Assembly: GCF_017874255.1 (NCBI RefSeq)
Contig: NZ_JAGGLD010000007.1
Location: 104,272-168,271 of the forward strand
DNA: 64,000 nt
Source of the DNA: Paenibacillus shirakamiensis
GTDB taxonomy: Bacteria > Bacillota > Bacilli > Paenibacillales > Paenibacillaceae
Direction of reading: 5' to 3'
Shown here: piece by piece, positions 39,161 through 48,938 of the stretch
Numbering within the stretch: the first letter of the stretch is position 1
Layout of the letters: each line of letters starts with the position of its first letter
The notes under the pieces: model-generated
Database searches by the model: none
The model's input: only the letters and a program-made list of their open reading frames with translations
What the model was told of the DNA's origin: nothing
Position numbers and translations under genes: made by a program

Positions 39161-39418
39161 TTACTCGATGGTAACATATCCGTGCACTTCATTCCTGTAT
39201 ATTCCTCTAATTTCCACTGTTTCTTCCTTCACAATCCGGACTACATTTGCTAAATCTTCCTTCTGAAACTGAATAGAAAGGGCACATCCTGCTGTAATTC
39301 CTTTGGGTGTAGGAAATAAATCAATCTCTATTTCTGCATACTCCAGCAACATCTCCGCCCGCAGAGCCTGGTGTGTAGAATCAAAGGCGATAACTAACCA
39401 TTCCTTAATCGTATTCAT
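39161..39418 (-). CDS. DUF3343 family protein
   Basis: 85 residues from the ATG at 39418. The pattern MNTIKEWLVIAFDSTHQALRAE followed by LFPTPKGITAGCALSI matches DUF3343 (putative Se/S-carrier-like proteins), here with a Cys in the ITAGCALS loop. The start is uncertain: GGAGG sits almost against this ATG, and a GTG ten codons upstream (39448) has no binding site. It is just upstream of the mscS gene in the transcription direction. Confidence 0.8.
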   Translation of the reverse strand: MNTIKEWLVIAFDSTHQALRAEMLLEYAEIEIDLFPTPKGITAGCALSIQFQKEDLANVVRIVKEETVEIRGIYRNEVHGYVTIE

Positions 39419-39508
39419 CTCCTCCACTAAACATGGGTCAACAGTCACAGTATAAATTAACTTTTTCCTTCATATACTAGCTACTATACTAAATGAGAGG
39501 AAGATTCC

Positions 39509-40162
39509 ATGTCTCATACGGATCCGTCTTCAGTTGCTCAGGAAATCCCTTATTTAAAAATCCCCCATACGGAACCTGGTATTCATTCAGCGCTAATCCA
39601 CCGGCTTCTCCTCCATTTCGCAAAAATGAATCTCTCTCAAGAGATCGTCATTGTGTGTATTGGAACCGACCGCTCTACAGGAGACTGTCTAGGACCGTTG
39701 GTCGGTACGGCTTTGGCTAAGTTGAATAGTCCCTTGTTTCATCTCTTTGGGACACTGGACGAACCAGTTCACGCAATGAATTTGCAGGACACGCTGGAGC
39801 ATATTGAAGAACAATTCGTGAATCCGTTCGTCATTGGAATTGATGCCTGTCTTGGTCAATCTTCAAGTGTAGGCTGCATTCAAGTCGTTCAAGGTCCGCT
39901 TCGGCCCGGTGCAGGTGTAAATAAAGAATTACCGCCGGTCGGCGATATCCATCTTACTGGCATCGTCAATGTCGGCGGCTTTATGGAATACTTTGTACTT
40001 CAAAATACTAGGCTCAGTCTAGTTATGCGTCTGTCTGACCTTATAGCTACAAGTCTATATACATCCATAAAAGAATGGAATCGAAGCTTTAAGCCTGTTG
40101 TTCAGCGAGATGAATGGCGTCCTTTTCCTCAGGAGAAAGTGAGTAAAGCGACTCGCCTTTAG
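39509..40162 (+). CDS. yyaC: YyaC family spore protease-like protein (DUF1256)
   Basis: 217 residues with VIVCIGTDRSTGDCLGPLVG and FVIGIDACLGQSSSVGCIQV. These are motifs of the YyaC/DUF1256 family, related to the GPR spore protease fold and conserved in endospore formers near parAB. AGAGGAAG lies 5 nt before the ATG. It is transcribed against its neighbours, and its last 74 bp overlap the 3' end of the DUF4446 gene on the other strand. Confidence 0.92.
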   Translation: MSHTDPSSVAQEIPYLKIPHTEPGIHSALIHRLLLHFAKMNLSQEIVIVCIGTDRSTGDCLGPLVGTALAKLNSPLFHLFGTLDEPVHAMNLQDTLEHIEEQFVNPFVIGIDACLGQSSSVGCIQVVQGPLRPGAGVNKELPPVGDIHLTGIVNVGGFMEYFVLQNTRLSLVMRLSDLIATSLYTSIKEWNRSFKPVVQRDEWRPFPQEKVSKATRL

Positions 40163-40589
40163 TTAAAGGCTTGGCATACATAAAGCAACCCTCACGATTA
40201 TATATGCCTGTCAGCACTACGCCATCTTTGAGATCATCTAAAAAGGCCATTGAGAAACTTAATTCATTTCCATGTTCACCGTAGGCATTATATCGTTTAA
40301 TGCCTATTTTTGCTTTTAATTTAGGTAATAATTTTTGAAGAGATTGCAGTTGCCGCTGCTGCTCTCCATGCTCATCTTCGATGGCATCCATTTGAACTTT
40401 AAGATCAATTAATAAGGTCTCGAGGTTCTCAACCCCCGTTCCTTTCATCATCGTCTCATATTTACGACGAGTTCTTCTAAGCTTGCTTCCTTGGATTATA
40501 TTCCACACAATTACCCAGATGAACAAGATAGCTGCAATGATAACAATCCATATCAATTGATCTTTTACTAGGTCATTCCATTCCCTCAT
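40089..40589 (-). CDS. DUF4446 family membrane protein
   Basis: 166 residues from the ATG at 40589 (GAGAGG about 10 nt upstream). One N-terminal membrane helix (about 9-32) is followed by a coiled-coil segment (about 55-105) and a small domain with IGIKRYNAYGEHGNELSFSM, the DUF4446 signature. Its function is unknown; the family is regularly found next to yyaC and parB in Bacillota. Its end overlaps yyaC on the opposite strand. Confidence 0.85.
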   Translation of the reverse strand: MREWNDLVKDQLIWIVIIAAILFIWVIVWNIIQGSKLRRTRRKYETMMKGTGVENLETLLIDLKVQMDAIEDEHGEQQRQLQSLQKLLPKLKAKIGIKRYNAYGEHGNELSFSMAFLDDLKDGVVLTGIYNREGCFMYAKPLTKGESLYSLSPEEKDAIHLAEQQA

Positions 40590-40608
40590 GTCACGTATAC
40601 CTCTCTGT

Positions 40609-41751
40609 CTATGCTTTATACATTTCTTGAATTGCACGGATTAAAATATCTGCATCTTCTTTGGTTGATGAATAGCCCACACTTGCCCTAACAGCGCCTA
40701 TACTCAGGGTACTCGCTGTCTTATGAGCAAGAGGAGAACAATGATAGCCTGCTCTTACTGCAATCTGATAGTTCCGATCCAGATGAAAAGCAATTTCCGC
40801 CGCGTCTCTGCCTTTTACATTAAAAGCTACAATACCGGTTCTTTCTGCTCCTAGTCCGGGTCCTAGCACACTAATATTAGGAATATCTAGAAGTCCTTGC
40901 ATAATATGTTGAGTTAGCGCCCACTCGTGTTGGTAAATATTGTTAACCCCTATATTCATAACATAACTTGTTCCTGCCAATAATCCTGCGATTCCCGGCG
41001 TGTTAGGTGTCCCCGCTTCATAACGATCGGGCCGTACATTTGGTTGTTCTAATTCCTCGGATTGACTTCCCGTTCCCCCATGTAATAAAGGAACCAAATC
41101 AATCTCAGGACTAAGAACAAGCGCTCCCGTACCCTGCGGACCAAGTAATGATTTATGACCTGGAAAAGCAACCATATCCAGCTTATCTTCATGAATACGA
41201 ATGGGATAAGCACCTGCGGTCTGTGCTGCATCTATAAGAATCAGAGCACCATTAAGATGAGCGATTCTTGCCAGTTCACTAATAGGAAGGATACTACCTA
41301 ATAGATTAGAGCTATGACTACATACTACTAGCCGAGTATTAGACTGAAATGTCTTTTGGAAATTTTCCAAAGATAGCTCTCCCTCTGTAGACAATTCCAT
41401 ATACGACACCTCAATCCCAATCGTGCGCTTTAGAAATTCGAGAGGACGCCGAACAGAATTATGCTCGACCATAGTTGCAATGACATGATCTCCGGGTTTA
41501 AGTATCCCTTTAATAGCTAGATTAAGTGCACTTGTAGTATTGGAGCTAAACATTATATCTGATGTGTTCTTTACATCCAAAAGCTTAGCAAGTTGGATTC
41601 GAGCTTTCATGATAGTTCTTCCTGCCTGCAGAGCCATACCATGGTTTCCTCTCCCTGGACTGGCCATTTGTCCTTGTAGCGCTTGCTGGACAGCTTCAAT
41701 CACCTCGGGAGGCTTAGGCCATGAAGTTGCTGCATGATCAAGATAAATCAA
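40609..41751 (-). CDS. class V aminotransferase, cysteine-desulfurase-like
   Basis: 380 residues from a TTG start at 41751, chosen because AAGGAGG lies 8 nt upstream and the protein then begins at the family motif IYLDHAATSWPKPPEV. An ATG 13 codons earlier contains the binding site itself. The PLP lysine is in FPGHKSLLGPQGTGAL, and a Cys in RAGYHCSPLAHKT matches the active-site loop of cysteine desulfurases. Whether it supplies sulfur for Fe-S clusters or tRNA, or acts on another substrate, cannot be told from sequence. Confidence 0.88.
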   Translation of the reverse strand: MIYLDHAATSWPKPPEVIEAVQQALQGQMASPGRGNHGMALQAGRTIMKARIQLAKLLDVKNTSDIMFSSNTTSALNLAIKGILKPGDHVIATMVEHNSVRRPLEFLKRTIGIEVSYMELSTEGELSLENFQKTFQSNTRLVVCSHSSNLLGSILPISELARIAHLNGALILIDAAQTAGAYPIRIHEDKLDMVAFPGHKSLLGPQGTGALVLSPEIDLVPLLHGGTGSQSEELEQPNVRPDRYEAGTPNTPGIAGLLAGTSYVMNIGVNNIYQHEWALTQHIMQGLLDIPNISVLGPGLGAERTGIVAFNVKGRDAAEIAFHLDRNYQIAVRAGYHCSPLAHKTASTLSIGAVRASVGYSSTKEDADILIRAIQEMYKA

Positions 41752-41848
41752 AAGCGCTCTCCTCCTTAGGTAATTTAATTCGGATGACATTTACATCTTA
41801 TTGTATCTAGCTATAGTTATCATTTCCACATGATTATAGAGCAAGAAA

Positions 41849-41886
41849 GACATACTTCCTCCCTCATGAACGAGAGGAAACATGTC
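41849..41886. terminator. terminator after parB
   Basis: Stem GACATGTTTCCTC / GAGGAAGTATGTC with small bulges and a long loop, 6 nt after the parB stop. A T run follows the plus-strand side and a TTTC tail the minus-strand side. Confidence 0.6.
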
Positions 41887-41892
41887 ATTTTT

Positions 41893-42735
41893 TTACTGTA
41901 ACAAATCTAGTAATCTTTGAAGATCTTGTTGACTAAAATAATTAATTTCAATCTTACCTTTTTCCTTGATCGCCTTTATTTTCACAGTAGTTTGAAAACG
42001 TTCGCGGAGATTTTCTTCGACTTCTTCAATGTACGGATCTTTTTTCTTACTGGCAACTTTGACCTTTGTTTTTTCATTTTTACGATCTAACTGTTGCACC
42101 GCATCTTCTAACTCGCGTACACTCCACTCATGATCTATACACTGCTTAGCCAGCTGTTTGATTAACAATGGATCCTTAATACCCACGAGACCACGTGCAT
42201 GGCCCATAGATAATGTTCCACGTGAAACATAGTCCTTCACTTCTTTTGGTAGAGCTAGCAAACGTAAGAAATTGGCAATGTGAGAACGTGATTTCCCCAC
42301 TTTTAAAGATAATTCTTCTTGGGTCAGATCAAACTGATCAATAAGTCCTTGATACGCAACCGCTACCTCCATCGCATTTAAATCTTCACGTTGTAGGTTT
42401 TCAATTAGAGCAATCTCCATCACTTGTTGATCTGTAAAATTTCTAACTACGGCTGGCACCGTAGAATTTCCGCAGTACTGAGAAGCTCTGTATCGACGTT
42501 CCCCTGCAATAATCTCATAACCTTTGAGCACACTTCGAACGATAATCGGCTGAATAACCCCATGTTGACGTATCGATTCTGCAAGTTCACGTATAGCATC
42601 TTCATCAAATGTTTTACGAGGTTGATAGGGATTCGCTCGCAATTGGGCTATAGGGAGTTCCATCACCTTATCATCATCATTTACGGATAGCGATGGGATT
42701 AAAGCATCGAGACCCTTACCTAGACGCTTACTCAT
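41893..42735 (-). CDS. parB: chromosome partitioning protein ParB (Spo0J)
   Basis: 280 residues. The N-terminal CTP-binding domain shows [15 protein letters not shown] and the [15 protein letters not shown] segment. A helix-turn-helix (about 120-145, LSLKVGKSRSHIANFLRL) and a C-terminal dimerisation domain follow. It loads on parS and spreads to organise and segregate the origin, recruiting SMC. A perfect parS lies inside its own gene. It overlaps parA by 8 bp. Confidence 0.97.
   Translation of the reverse strand: MSKRLGKGLDALIPSLSVNDDDKVMELPIAQLRANPYQPRKTFDEDAIRELAESIRQHGVIQPIIVRSVLKGYEIIAGERRYRASQYCGNSTVPAVVRNFTDQQVMEIALIENLQREDLNAMEVAVAYQGLIDQFDLTQEELSLKVGKSRSHIANFLRLLALPKEVKDYVSRGTLSMGHARGLVGIKDPLLIKQLAKQCIDHEWSVRELEDAVQQLDRKNEKTKVKVASKKKDPYIEEVEENLRERFQTTVKIKAIKEKGKIEINYFSQQDLQRLLDLLQ
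42214..42229. promoter_or_regulatory. parS site inside parB
   Basis: TGTTCCACGTGAAACA is an exact match to the 16-bp parS consensus of Bacillus. Its position within parB is as in B. subtilis. Confidence 0.95.
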
Positions 42736-43489
42736 AGGAAACCACTTCCTTTGCCAATTCTAAGTATACCTCGGCTCCTTTTGAACGTGGATCATAGGTT
42801 ATAATGGACTGTCCATGGGAAGGCGCTTCACTTAATCTGACGTTACGAGGAATAACGGTTTTATATACTTTTTGCTGGAAATACTTCTTCACTTCTTCTA
42901 TAACCTGAATACCTAGATTCGTCCGAGCATCAAACATTGTAAGTAATACACCTTCAATTTGAAGAGAAGTATTAAGATGTTTTTGTACCAATCTTACGGT
43001 ATTCAATAACTGACTTAGGCCTTCTAGAGCATAGTACTCACATTGAATAGGAATGATGACAGAGTCCGCAGCAGTCAAGGAGTTAATCGTCAAGATGCCT
43101 AAAGATGGAGGGCAATCAATAATAATATAGTCATATTTTGCTTTCACTTGTTGCAAAGATTTTTTTAATCGCAACTCTCTTGAAATGGTCGGGACTAATT
43201 CAATCTCTGCTCCCGCTAATTGAATTGTGGCAGGAATCATGTCTAAGCCTTCAATACGAGTCGATACAATCGCTTCGCCCGGATGAACATCATTTATTAA
43301 AACATCATAAATACAGTTTGCTACATCCGCTTTATTTATCCCTATTCCACTCGTTGTATTTCCCTGTGGATCGATATCCACCAACAACACTTTTTTCCCT
43401 ATTGTAGCCAGCCCAGCACCTAGATTGACGGAAGTTGTGGTTTTACCTACTCCACCCTTCTGATTGGCAACGGCAATGATTTTAGACAA
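42728..43489 (-). CDS. parA: chromosome partitioning ATPase ParA (Soj)
   Basis: 253 residues with the deviant Walker A QKGGVGKTTTSVNLG (about 10-24), Walker A' VDIDPQGN and Walker B IIIDCPPSLG. It partners ParB and regulates DnaA. The start is TTG with GAGGTGA about 7 nt upstream; no ATG precedes the P-loop. First gene of parA-parB. Confidence 0.97.
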   Translation of the reverse strand: MSKIIAVANQKGGVGKTTTSVNLGAGLATIGKKVLLVDIDPQGNTTSGIGINKADVANCIYDVLINDVHPGEAIVSTRIEGLDMIPATIQLAGAEIELVPTISRELRLKKSLQQVKAKYDYIIIDCPPSLGILTINSLTAADSVIIPIQCEYYALEGLSQLLNTVRLVQKHLNTSLQIEGVLLTMFDARTNLGIQVIEEVKKYFQQKVYKTVIPRNVRLSEAPSHGQSIITYDPRSKGAEVYLELAKEVVSYE

Positions 43490-43612
43490 CCCAATTCACC
43501 TCAATATTAGTAAAATCTTTTTGTAGATTCATATACAGACTAAATCTTAAACATCGATTAAGTTGTATAGTCGAGGGTATTCACACTAAGAAGTTACTAC
43601 AAAAAGATATAA

Positions 43613-43634
43613 AAAGCGGCTATCTCGCCGCTTT
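43613..43634 (-). terminator. noc terminator
   Basis: An 8-bp stem AAAGCGGC / GCCGCTTT with a 6-nt loop and a TTTTT tail on the minus strand, 19 nt past the noc stop. Confidence 0.9.
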
Positions 43635-43653
43635 ATTCATTCATTGCGTCTTT

Positions 43654-44469
43654 TTAGCGTTTAGGAATTTTAATTACGATTTCATAATGATCTTCATGAT
43701 CTGTTTCAGCCGTTTTGATCTGTAGTCCAGATCCCGATACCATATCAATAGATTGACGAATTGTATTTAATGCTAGTCGAACATCCTTAGTGAAAGAGAT
43801 TCGCTTAGTTTTTTTAATTTTGGCTACTTCTTTATAAAAAGCAATACGTGCTTCCGTCTGCTTTACATTTAATTCTTTTGTAATAATTTCTTCTAAAACT
43901 TTAAGCTGTAGTTCTTCTGTATCTAAGGAAAGCAGTGCTCTAGCATGACGCTCCGTTATTTTCCGTTCCATTAGAGCATTTTTAACCCCATCTGGAAGCT
44001 GAATAAGACGAATCTTATTGGCAATCGTAGATTGACTCTTTCCTAGACGTTGGGCTAGGCTCTCTTGAGTTAACTGATGAAGGTCAATGAGGTTTTGATA
44101 TGCAATAGCCTCTTCAATCGAGGTAAGATTCTCACGTTGAAGATTTTCAATTAAGGCAATCGAGGCTGCCTGAGAGTCATTGAAATCCCTTACAATAGCA
44201 GGAATTGTGCTATAACCTAATTTGCATACAGCACGCCAGCGGCGCTCCCCTGCAATAATCTCATATTTATCATTCCGAAAACGAACCACAATCGGTTGAA
44301 TAACCCCATGTGTCTTAATCGTTTGGCATAACTCATCAATTTTTTCGTCATCAAAAACGGTTCTAGGTTGATAAGGGCCACTAATGATATTGTCCACCGG
44401 CAATTGTTTAATTTCTTCACCGCTGCTTCGTTCGGATATACCGAACAATTTAGAGAATTGTTCTTTCAT
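43654..44469 (-). CDS. noc: nucleoid occlusion protein Noc
   Basis: 271 residues from the ATG at 44469. A ParB-type protein with [33 protein letters not shown] and a helix-turn-helix. The N-terminus [13 protein letters not shown] resembles the amphipathic membrane-targeting helix of Noc, which distinguishes it from ParB. It blocks division over the nucleoid. The position between rsmG and parA is the standard noc locus. The frame is open five codons further upstream. Confidence 0.95.
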   Translation of the reverse strand: MKEQFSKLFGISERSSGEEIKQLPVDNIISGPYQPRTVFDDEKIDELCQTIKTHGVIQPIVVRFRNDKYEIIAGERRWRAVCKLGYSTIPAIVRDFNDSQAASIALIENLQRENLTSIEEAIAYQNLIDLHQLTQESLAQRLGKSQSTIANKIRLIQLPDGVKNALMERKITERHARALLSLDTEELQLKVLEEIITKELNVKQTEARIAFYKEVAKIKKTKRISFTKDVRLALNTIRQSIDMVSGSGLQIKTAETDHEDHYEIVIKIPKR

Positions 44470-44716
44470 TCTGCAGATTACCACCTAATTTCATAGTCGC
44501 ATAGAGCAGAGACCCTATGTTCTTCAACTGGCATGTGCACATTCCACGTGTCGTTAAACAATCTAAATATACTAGATATATAGTTGTTTAATTTAATCCA
44601 CTATAATTATATTAATTTATGAATAGAGTTTCTAATTCAATAGAAACTTAACAACAATGACAAGTCTATTCTACCACTTTTTCCTCTATAATCCTATTAA
44701 CATCTTTGACGAGCTT

Positions 44717-44732
44717 TGTTTCACGTGGAACA
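44717..44732. promoter_or_regulatory. parS site downstream of rsmG
   Basis: TGTTTCACGTGGAACA is the exact reverse complement of the parS at 42214. It lies 3 nt beyond the rsmG terminator hairpin, in the rsmG-noc gap. Confidence 0.95.
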
Positions 44733-44735
44733 AAA

Positions 44736-44763
44736 AAAACACCTCTAAATAAGAGGTGTTTTT
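44736..44763 (-). terminator. rsmG terminator overlapping its stop codon
   Basis: Stem AAAAACACCTCT / AGAGGTGTTTTT with a loop of about 4 nt. The stop codon of rsmG (44745-44747) lies within the hairpin, and a T run follows on the minus strand. Confidence 0.85.
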
Positions 44764-45467
44764 AGGGGGGTACCCGCTTTTCGTGGATACTTATTAGGTG
44801 TAAATGATCGTTTTCGAATTATAATTAGATGTCTTTCCGATTGATCATTAGGAAGTTCTAATCTGTAATTATTTGTAACCTTTCCTCTTAACTCTTTTAA
44901 GCTATAACTAGCTTCTTTGAGTTCTTCAGTCGGATCATTTCCCTTCATAGCTACAAAGTGACCTCCTGTTTTAACAAAGGGAAGACAAAACTCATTTAGT
45001 ACAGATAGACGTGCTACCGCCCGAGCTGTAGCAAGATCATATTGATCTCTATGATCTACTTTCCTAGCTAAGTCTTCTGCCCTGCTATGAACTAGTGTAA
45101 CTCCCTTTAGATCCAATGTATTCACCAGATTCTGTAGAAAAGATATTCTTTTGTTTAAAGAATCTACAATGGTCAGTTTTAAATGTGGAAAGAGAATTTT
45201 CAAAGGTATGCCGGGGAAACCTGCACCTGAGCCTACATCAATCATACGTCCAACCTCAGTCATATCCACATGGAACGCAAGAGTTAAAGAATCGTAAAAA
45301 TGTTTGATGTACACTTGATCTCTCTCTGTAATGCCCGTAAGATTCATACGCTCATTCCAAGAAATTAGTTCTTGAAAATAAAGCTCAAATTGTTCAAGTT
45401 GCCGCTCATCTACCTGTACATCCTGCTTAACTAATAAATCTACAAATTGCTGTTGCGTCGCATCCAA
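44745..45467 (-). CDS. rsmG: 16S rRNA (guanine527-N7)-methyltransferase
   Basis: 240 residues. The SAM-binding motif is MIDVGSGAGFPGIPLKI (about 74-90), with ATARAVARLSVLNE further on. It methylates G527 of 16S rRNA. The start is TTG with GGGGGAT upstream, which gives the family-length N-terminus. It lies 4 bp behind mnmG, the classical gidA-gidB pair. Confidence 0.97.
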   Translation of the reverse strand: MDATQQQFVDLLVKQDVQVDERQLEQFELYFQELISWNERMNLTGITERDQVYIKHFYDSLTLAFHVDMTEVGRMIDVGSGAGFPGIPLKILFPHLKLTIVDSLNKRISFLQNLVNTLDLKGVTLVHSRAEDLARKVDHRDQYDLATARAVARLSVLNEFCLPFVKTGGHFVAMKGNDPTEELKEASYSLKELRGKVTNNYRLELPNDQSERHLIIIRKRSFTPNKYPRKAGTPLKTPLI

Positions 45468-45471
45468 TGTC

Positions 45472-47358
45472 TTATCCCCCTGCTGCAGTAACTCGGTTAT
45501 AATGCTCTAAATAAACAAGAAGAATGGAGATATCTGCAGGAGTGACCCCTGCGATACGTGAAGCTTGACCTATGGAAATCGGACGAATTTTAGCTAACTT
45601 TTGACGCGCTTCCATTGCGACCCCATGTATATCTTCATACTTAATATTATCTGGAATTTTCTTTTTCTCCATTTTTTGCAGTCGTTCCACATGAAGAAGT
45701 TGCTTCTCTATATAGCCAGCATATTTAATTTGAATCTCTACTTGCTCTTTCATCTCTTCATCGAGATCTAATGGAGAAGGTGATAAAGGTTCCAAATGTT
45801 CATAACTTACTTCAGGCCTGCGAAGAATGGTAAGAAGATTAGAACCATCTTGAATCGGTGCGGATCCTATGGACTCAAGAGTAGGATTCACTTCAATTGG
45901 TTTTACTTTTACCGACTTCAGACGTTCAATCTCCTGCTCTACGAAATCTTTCTTCTGCAGAAATTTTTCGTACCGCTCTGGTCGAATTAATCCAATATCA
46001 TAACCAATCGGGGTTAGACGCAAATCAGCATTGTCATGGCGCAAAAGCAATCGATATTCAGCGCGTGAGGTTAGGAGACGATAAGGCTCATTTGTTCCTT
46101 TTGTAACGAGATCGTCAATAAGCACACCAATGTATCCTTGAGAGCGATCCAGTACAACTGGCTCTTTGCCTTGAACTTTACGAGCAGCATTAATTCCAGC
46201 CATAACACCTTGTCCTGCTGCTTCTTCATAACCAGACGTTCCGTTGATCTGGCCGGCTGTAAATAGTCCGGGAAGACGTTTTGTCTCAAGGGACGGCCAG
46301 AGCTGTGTTGGCACAACTGCGTCGTATTCAATGGCATATCCTGTACGCATCATCTCAACATTTTGCAAACCAGGAATGGATCGTAAAATTTTGAGCTGAA
46401 CATCTTCTGGCATACTTGTGGAAAGACCTTGAACATAATATTCAGACGTATTTTTTCCTTCGGGTTCTAAGAAAATCTGATGTTTGGGCTTATCACTGAA
46501 CCGGACAATCTTATCCTCAATAGAAGGACAATATCTTGGCCCTGTTCCTTCAATTACGCCAGAAAACATAGGTGCACGATGAAGATTATCATTTATTATT
46601 TCATGTGTCTCAATCGACGTATAGGTTAACCAACAAGGTAGTTGCTCATTTGTGGAACTTTTGGTTTCATAGCTAAAAAATTTAGGCTTGTCATCTCCAG
46701 GTTGAATCTCGGTTTGAGAGAAATCAATGGTGTCTTTATGGACACGTGGAGGTGTTCCTGTCTTAAAGCGTACTAGATCAAATCCTAGTTCCTTCAGATG
46801 TCCTGCTAAGCGAACAGAAGGTTGTTGATTGTTAGGCCCACTCTCATACATGAGCTCGCCCATAATTATTTTGCCACGTAAGTAGGTTCCCGTTGTTAAC
46901 ACCACCGCTTTCCCGCGGTACTCGGCACCAGTCTTGGTAACCACACCTACACACTGTCCATCCTCAACAAGCAATTCTTCTACCATACCTTGACTGAGTG
47001 TAAGGTTATCTTCCTTCTCCATTGTCTCTTTCATAGCATGTTGATATAAAAATTTGTCAGCTTGAGCACGCAGGGCATGCACAGCTGGTCCTTTACCTGT
47101 ATTAAGCATACGCATTTGAATAAAGGTTTTATCAATGTTACGTCCCATTTCACCGCCAAGTGCATCAATTTCCCGCACTACATGTCCTTTTGCTGGACCG
47201 CCAATCGATGGATTACATGGCATAAAAGCTACCATATCTAGATTAATTGTCACCATCAATGTTCGGCAGCCCATACGAGCAGCAGCCAGGGCAGATTCTA
47301 CACCTGCGTGGCCGGCTCCCACTACGATTACGTCGTACTCTCCCGCGGGATATCCCAT
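45472..47358 (-). CDS. mnmG: tRNA uridine-5-carboxymethylaminomethyl modification enzyme MnmG
   Basis: 628 residues. The FAD-binding motif is [21 protein letters not shown] (near 9-29), with the GidA signatures [21 protein letters not shown] and [16 protein letters not shown]. With MnmE it modifies U34 of certain tRNAs. GGAGGT lies 7 nt before the ATG. It follows mnmE by 132 bp. Confidence 0.98.
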   Translation of the reverse strand: MGYPAGEYDVIVVGAGHAGVESALAAARMGCRTLMVTINLDMVAFMPCNPSIGGPAKGHVVREIDALGGEMGRNIDKTFIQMRMLNTGKGPAVHALRAQADKFLYQHAMKETMEKEDNLTLSQGMVEELLVEDGQCVGVVTKTGAEYRGKAVVLTTGTYLRGKIIMGELMYESGPNNQQPSVRLAGHLKELGFDLVRFKTGTPPRVHKDTIDFSQTEIQPGDDKPKFFSYETKSSTNEQLPCWLTYTSIETHEIINDNLHRAPMFSGVIEGTGPRYCPSIEDKIVRFSDKPKHQIFLEPEGKNTSEYYVQGLSTSMPEDVQLKILRSIPGLQNVEMMRTGYAIEYDAVVPTQLWPSLETKRLPGLFTAGQINGTSGYEEAAGQGVMAGINAARKVQGKEPVVLDRSQGYIGVLIDDLVTKGTNEPYRLLTSRAEYRLLLRHDNADLRLTPIGYDIGLIRPERYEKFLQKKDFVEQEIERLKSVKVKPIEVNPTLESIGSAPIQDGSNLLTILRRPEVSYEHLEPLSPSPLDLDEEMKEQVEIQIKYAGYIEKQLLHVERLQKMEKKKIPDNIKYEDIHGVAMEARQKLAKIRPISIGQASRIAGVTPADISILLVYLEHYNRVTAAGG

Positions 47359-47490
47359 TCGGTCCTACCTCCTTATATCGATCATCCGTATCATCGGAAT
47401 CTTAATTGGATAACTAATGTGTTACAGCATTTCAATACCCATCATACCATGTCTGCAATGACTTCATACTTGAAGTAATATAGGGTTGAA

Positions 47491-48870
47491 TTATTTTCCC
47501 AGACAGAATTGTGAGAAGATCTGATCAAGTAAAGAATCTGGAGCTGAATCTCCAATGACTTCACCGAGTTGTTCCCATGCAAGTCTTACATCAATTTGGA
47601 AAATATCGATAGGTACTCCCGCATCCGCAGCTTCAAAAGCATCTTGGAGCGATAGGACCGCTTTATTTAACAAGGCGATATGCCTCACATTACTGACATA
47701 AGTTAAGTCTCCGGATTCTAACTGACCTCCCAGAAATAGTTCTGTAATGGTCTCTTCAAGTCTTTCTAGTCCATCCTCTGTCTTGACCGAAAGTTCAACT
47801 TGATTACCTTCCGCAAAATAGCTTTCAATCATGTTCCGATCGACATGCTGAGGAAGATCACTTTTATTAATGAGTACGATAACTTGACGGCCTTTGATTT
47901 GCTCCATCAGACTAATCTCATCCTCATGTAGCGGTTCTGCCCCGTTAATTACCAGCAAAATCAAGTCTGCCTCAAGCACAGCCGCTTTGGAGCGCTCCAC
48001 CCCCATCTGTTCAACAATATCCATCGTTTCGCGGATACCTGCCGTATCTAACAGTTTTAAGGGGATATTATTTATCGTAACAAACTCCTCAATAACATCT
48101 CTTGTCGTTCCCGGGATATCCGTAACAATGGCTTTATTTTGCCTAGCCAGTGCATTAAGCAGCGATGACTTACCTACATTGGGTCTACCCACAATAGCTG
48201 TCGTAATACCCTCTCTCAGAATCTTGCCTTGATTAGCTGTCCGAAGTAGTTCGTCTATGCCCTCCATCACCTTGGAGCACTTCTCTTTGATAAAGGCTGT
48301 CGTAAGCGACTCCACATCATGTTCAGGGTAATCAATATTAACTTCAATATGTGCGAGGGTCTCAAGTAAGAAGTAACGAAGCTCTGTAATCCGACGAGAT
48401 AATTGACCCTCTACCTGTTTGAAAGCAACGGTGAATGCACGGTCCGACTTTGAACGAATGAGGTCAATAACTGCTTCTGCCTGCGATAGATCAATTCGGC
48501 CATTTAAAAATGCTCGTTTGGTGAACTCTCCGGGTTCCGCCAATCGAATCGTACGCTGTTGTAGTAATAGATCCATTACTCTTTTTACCGAAATAATTCC
48601 TCCATGCGTACTAATCTCAACAATATCCTCGGTAGTAAAAGAACGTGGTGCTCGCATCACCGTAACTAAAACTTCTTCTAATTTCTCGCCCGTCTTGGGC
48701 TGAACAATAAAACCATAATGAACGGTATGTGTAGTGGCTTCAGCAAGTGGCGTTTTGGATTGTAAAAGACGCCCTACTTCCTCTATAGCTTCGGGACCAC
48801 TAACACGTATTACAGCAATACCACCTTCGCCTACTGCCGTCGATATGGCAGCAATCGTATCTGTTACCAT
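47491..48870 (-). CDS. mnmE: tRNA modification GTPase MnmE
   Basis: 459 residues: an N-terminal folate-binding domain, a helical domain and an inserted G domain with VGRPNVGKSSLLNAL (about 222-236), DIPGTTRD and NKSD. It ends in the catalytic C-terminal CLGK. It forms the tRNA U34 modification complex with MnmG. The ATG has GAGGTGGG upstream. Confidence 0.98.
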   Translation of the reverse strand: MVTDTIAAISTAVGEGGIAVIRVSGPEAIEEVGRLLQSKTPLAEATTHTVHYGFIVQPKTGEKLEEVLVTVMRAPRSFTTEDIVEISTHGGIISVKRVMDLLLQQRTIRLAEPGEFTKRAFLNGRIDLSQAEAVIDLIRSKSDRAFTVAFKQVEGQLSRRITELRYFLLETLAHIEVNIDYPEHDVESLTTAFIKEKCSKVMEGIDELLRTANQGKILREGITTAIVGRPNVGKSSLLNALARQNKAIVTDIPGTTRDVIEEFVTINNIPLKLLDTAGIRETMDIVEQMGVERSKAAVLEADLILLVINGAEPLHEDEISLMEQIKGRQVIVLINKSDLPQHVDRNMIESYFAEGNQVELSVKTEDGLERLEETITELFLGGQLESGDLTYVSNVRHIALLNKAVLSLQDAFEAADAGVPIDIFQIDVRLAWEQLGEVIGDSAPDSLLDQIFSQFCLGK

Positions 48871-48901
48871 GTCCCACCTCTTCTTCCTTAATAAAAAGAA
48901 A

Positions 48902-48926
48902 TGACGATTGCCCTAGGCAAACGTCA
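48902..48926 (-). terminator. terminator between jag and mnmE
   Basis: An 11-bp stem with one mismatch (TGACGTTTGCC / GGCAATCGTCA) and a short loop, then a T-rich tail on the minus strand. Confidence 0.65.
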
Positions 48927-48938
48927 CTCTCCAATCAT

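Noticed and set aside
44541..44556. third parS site
   Set aside because: Only the TTCCACGTG core matches (9 of 16 bases).
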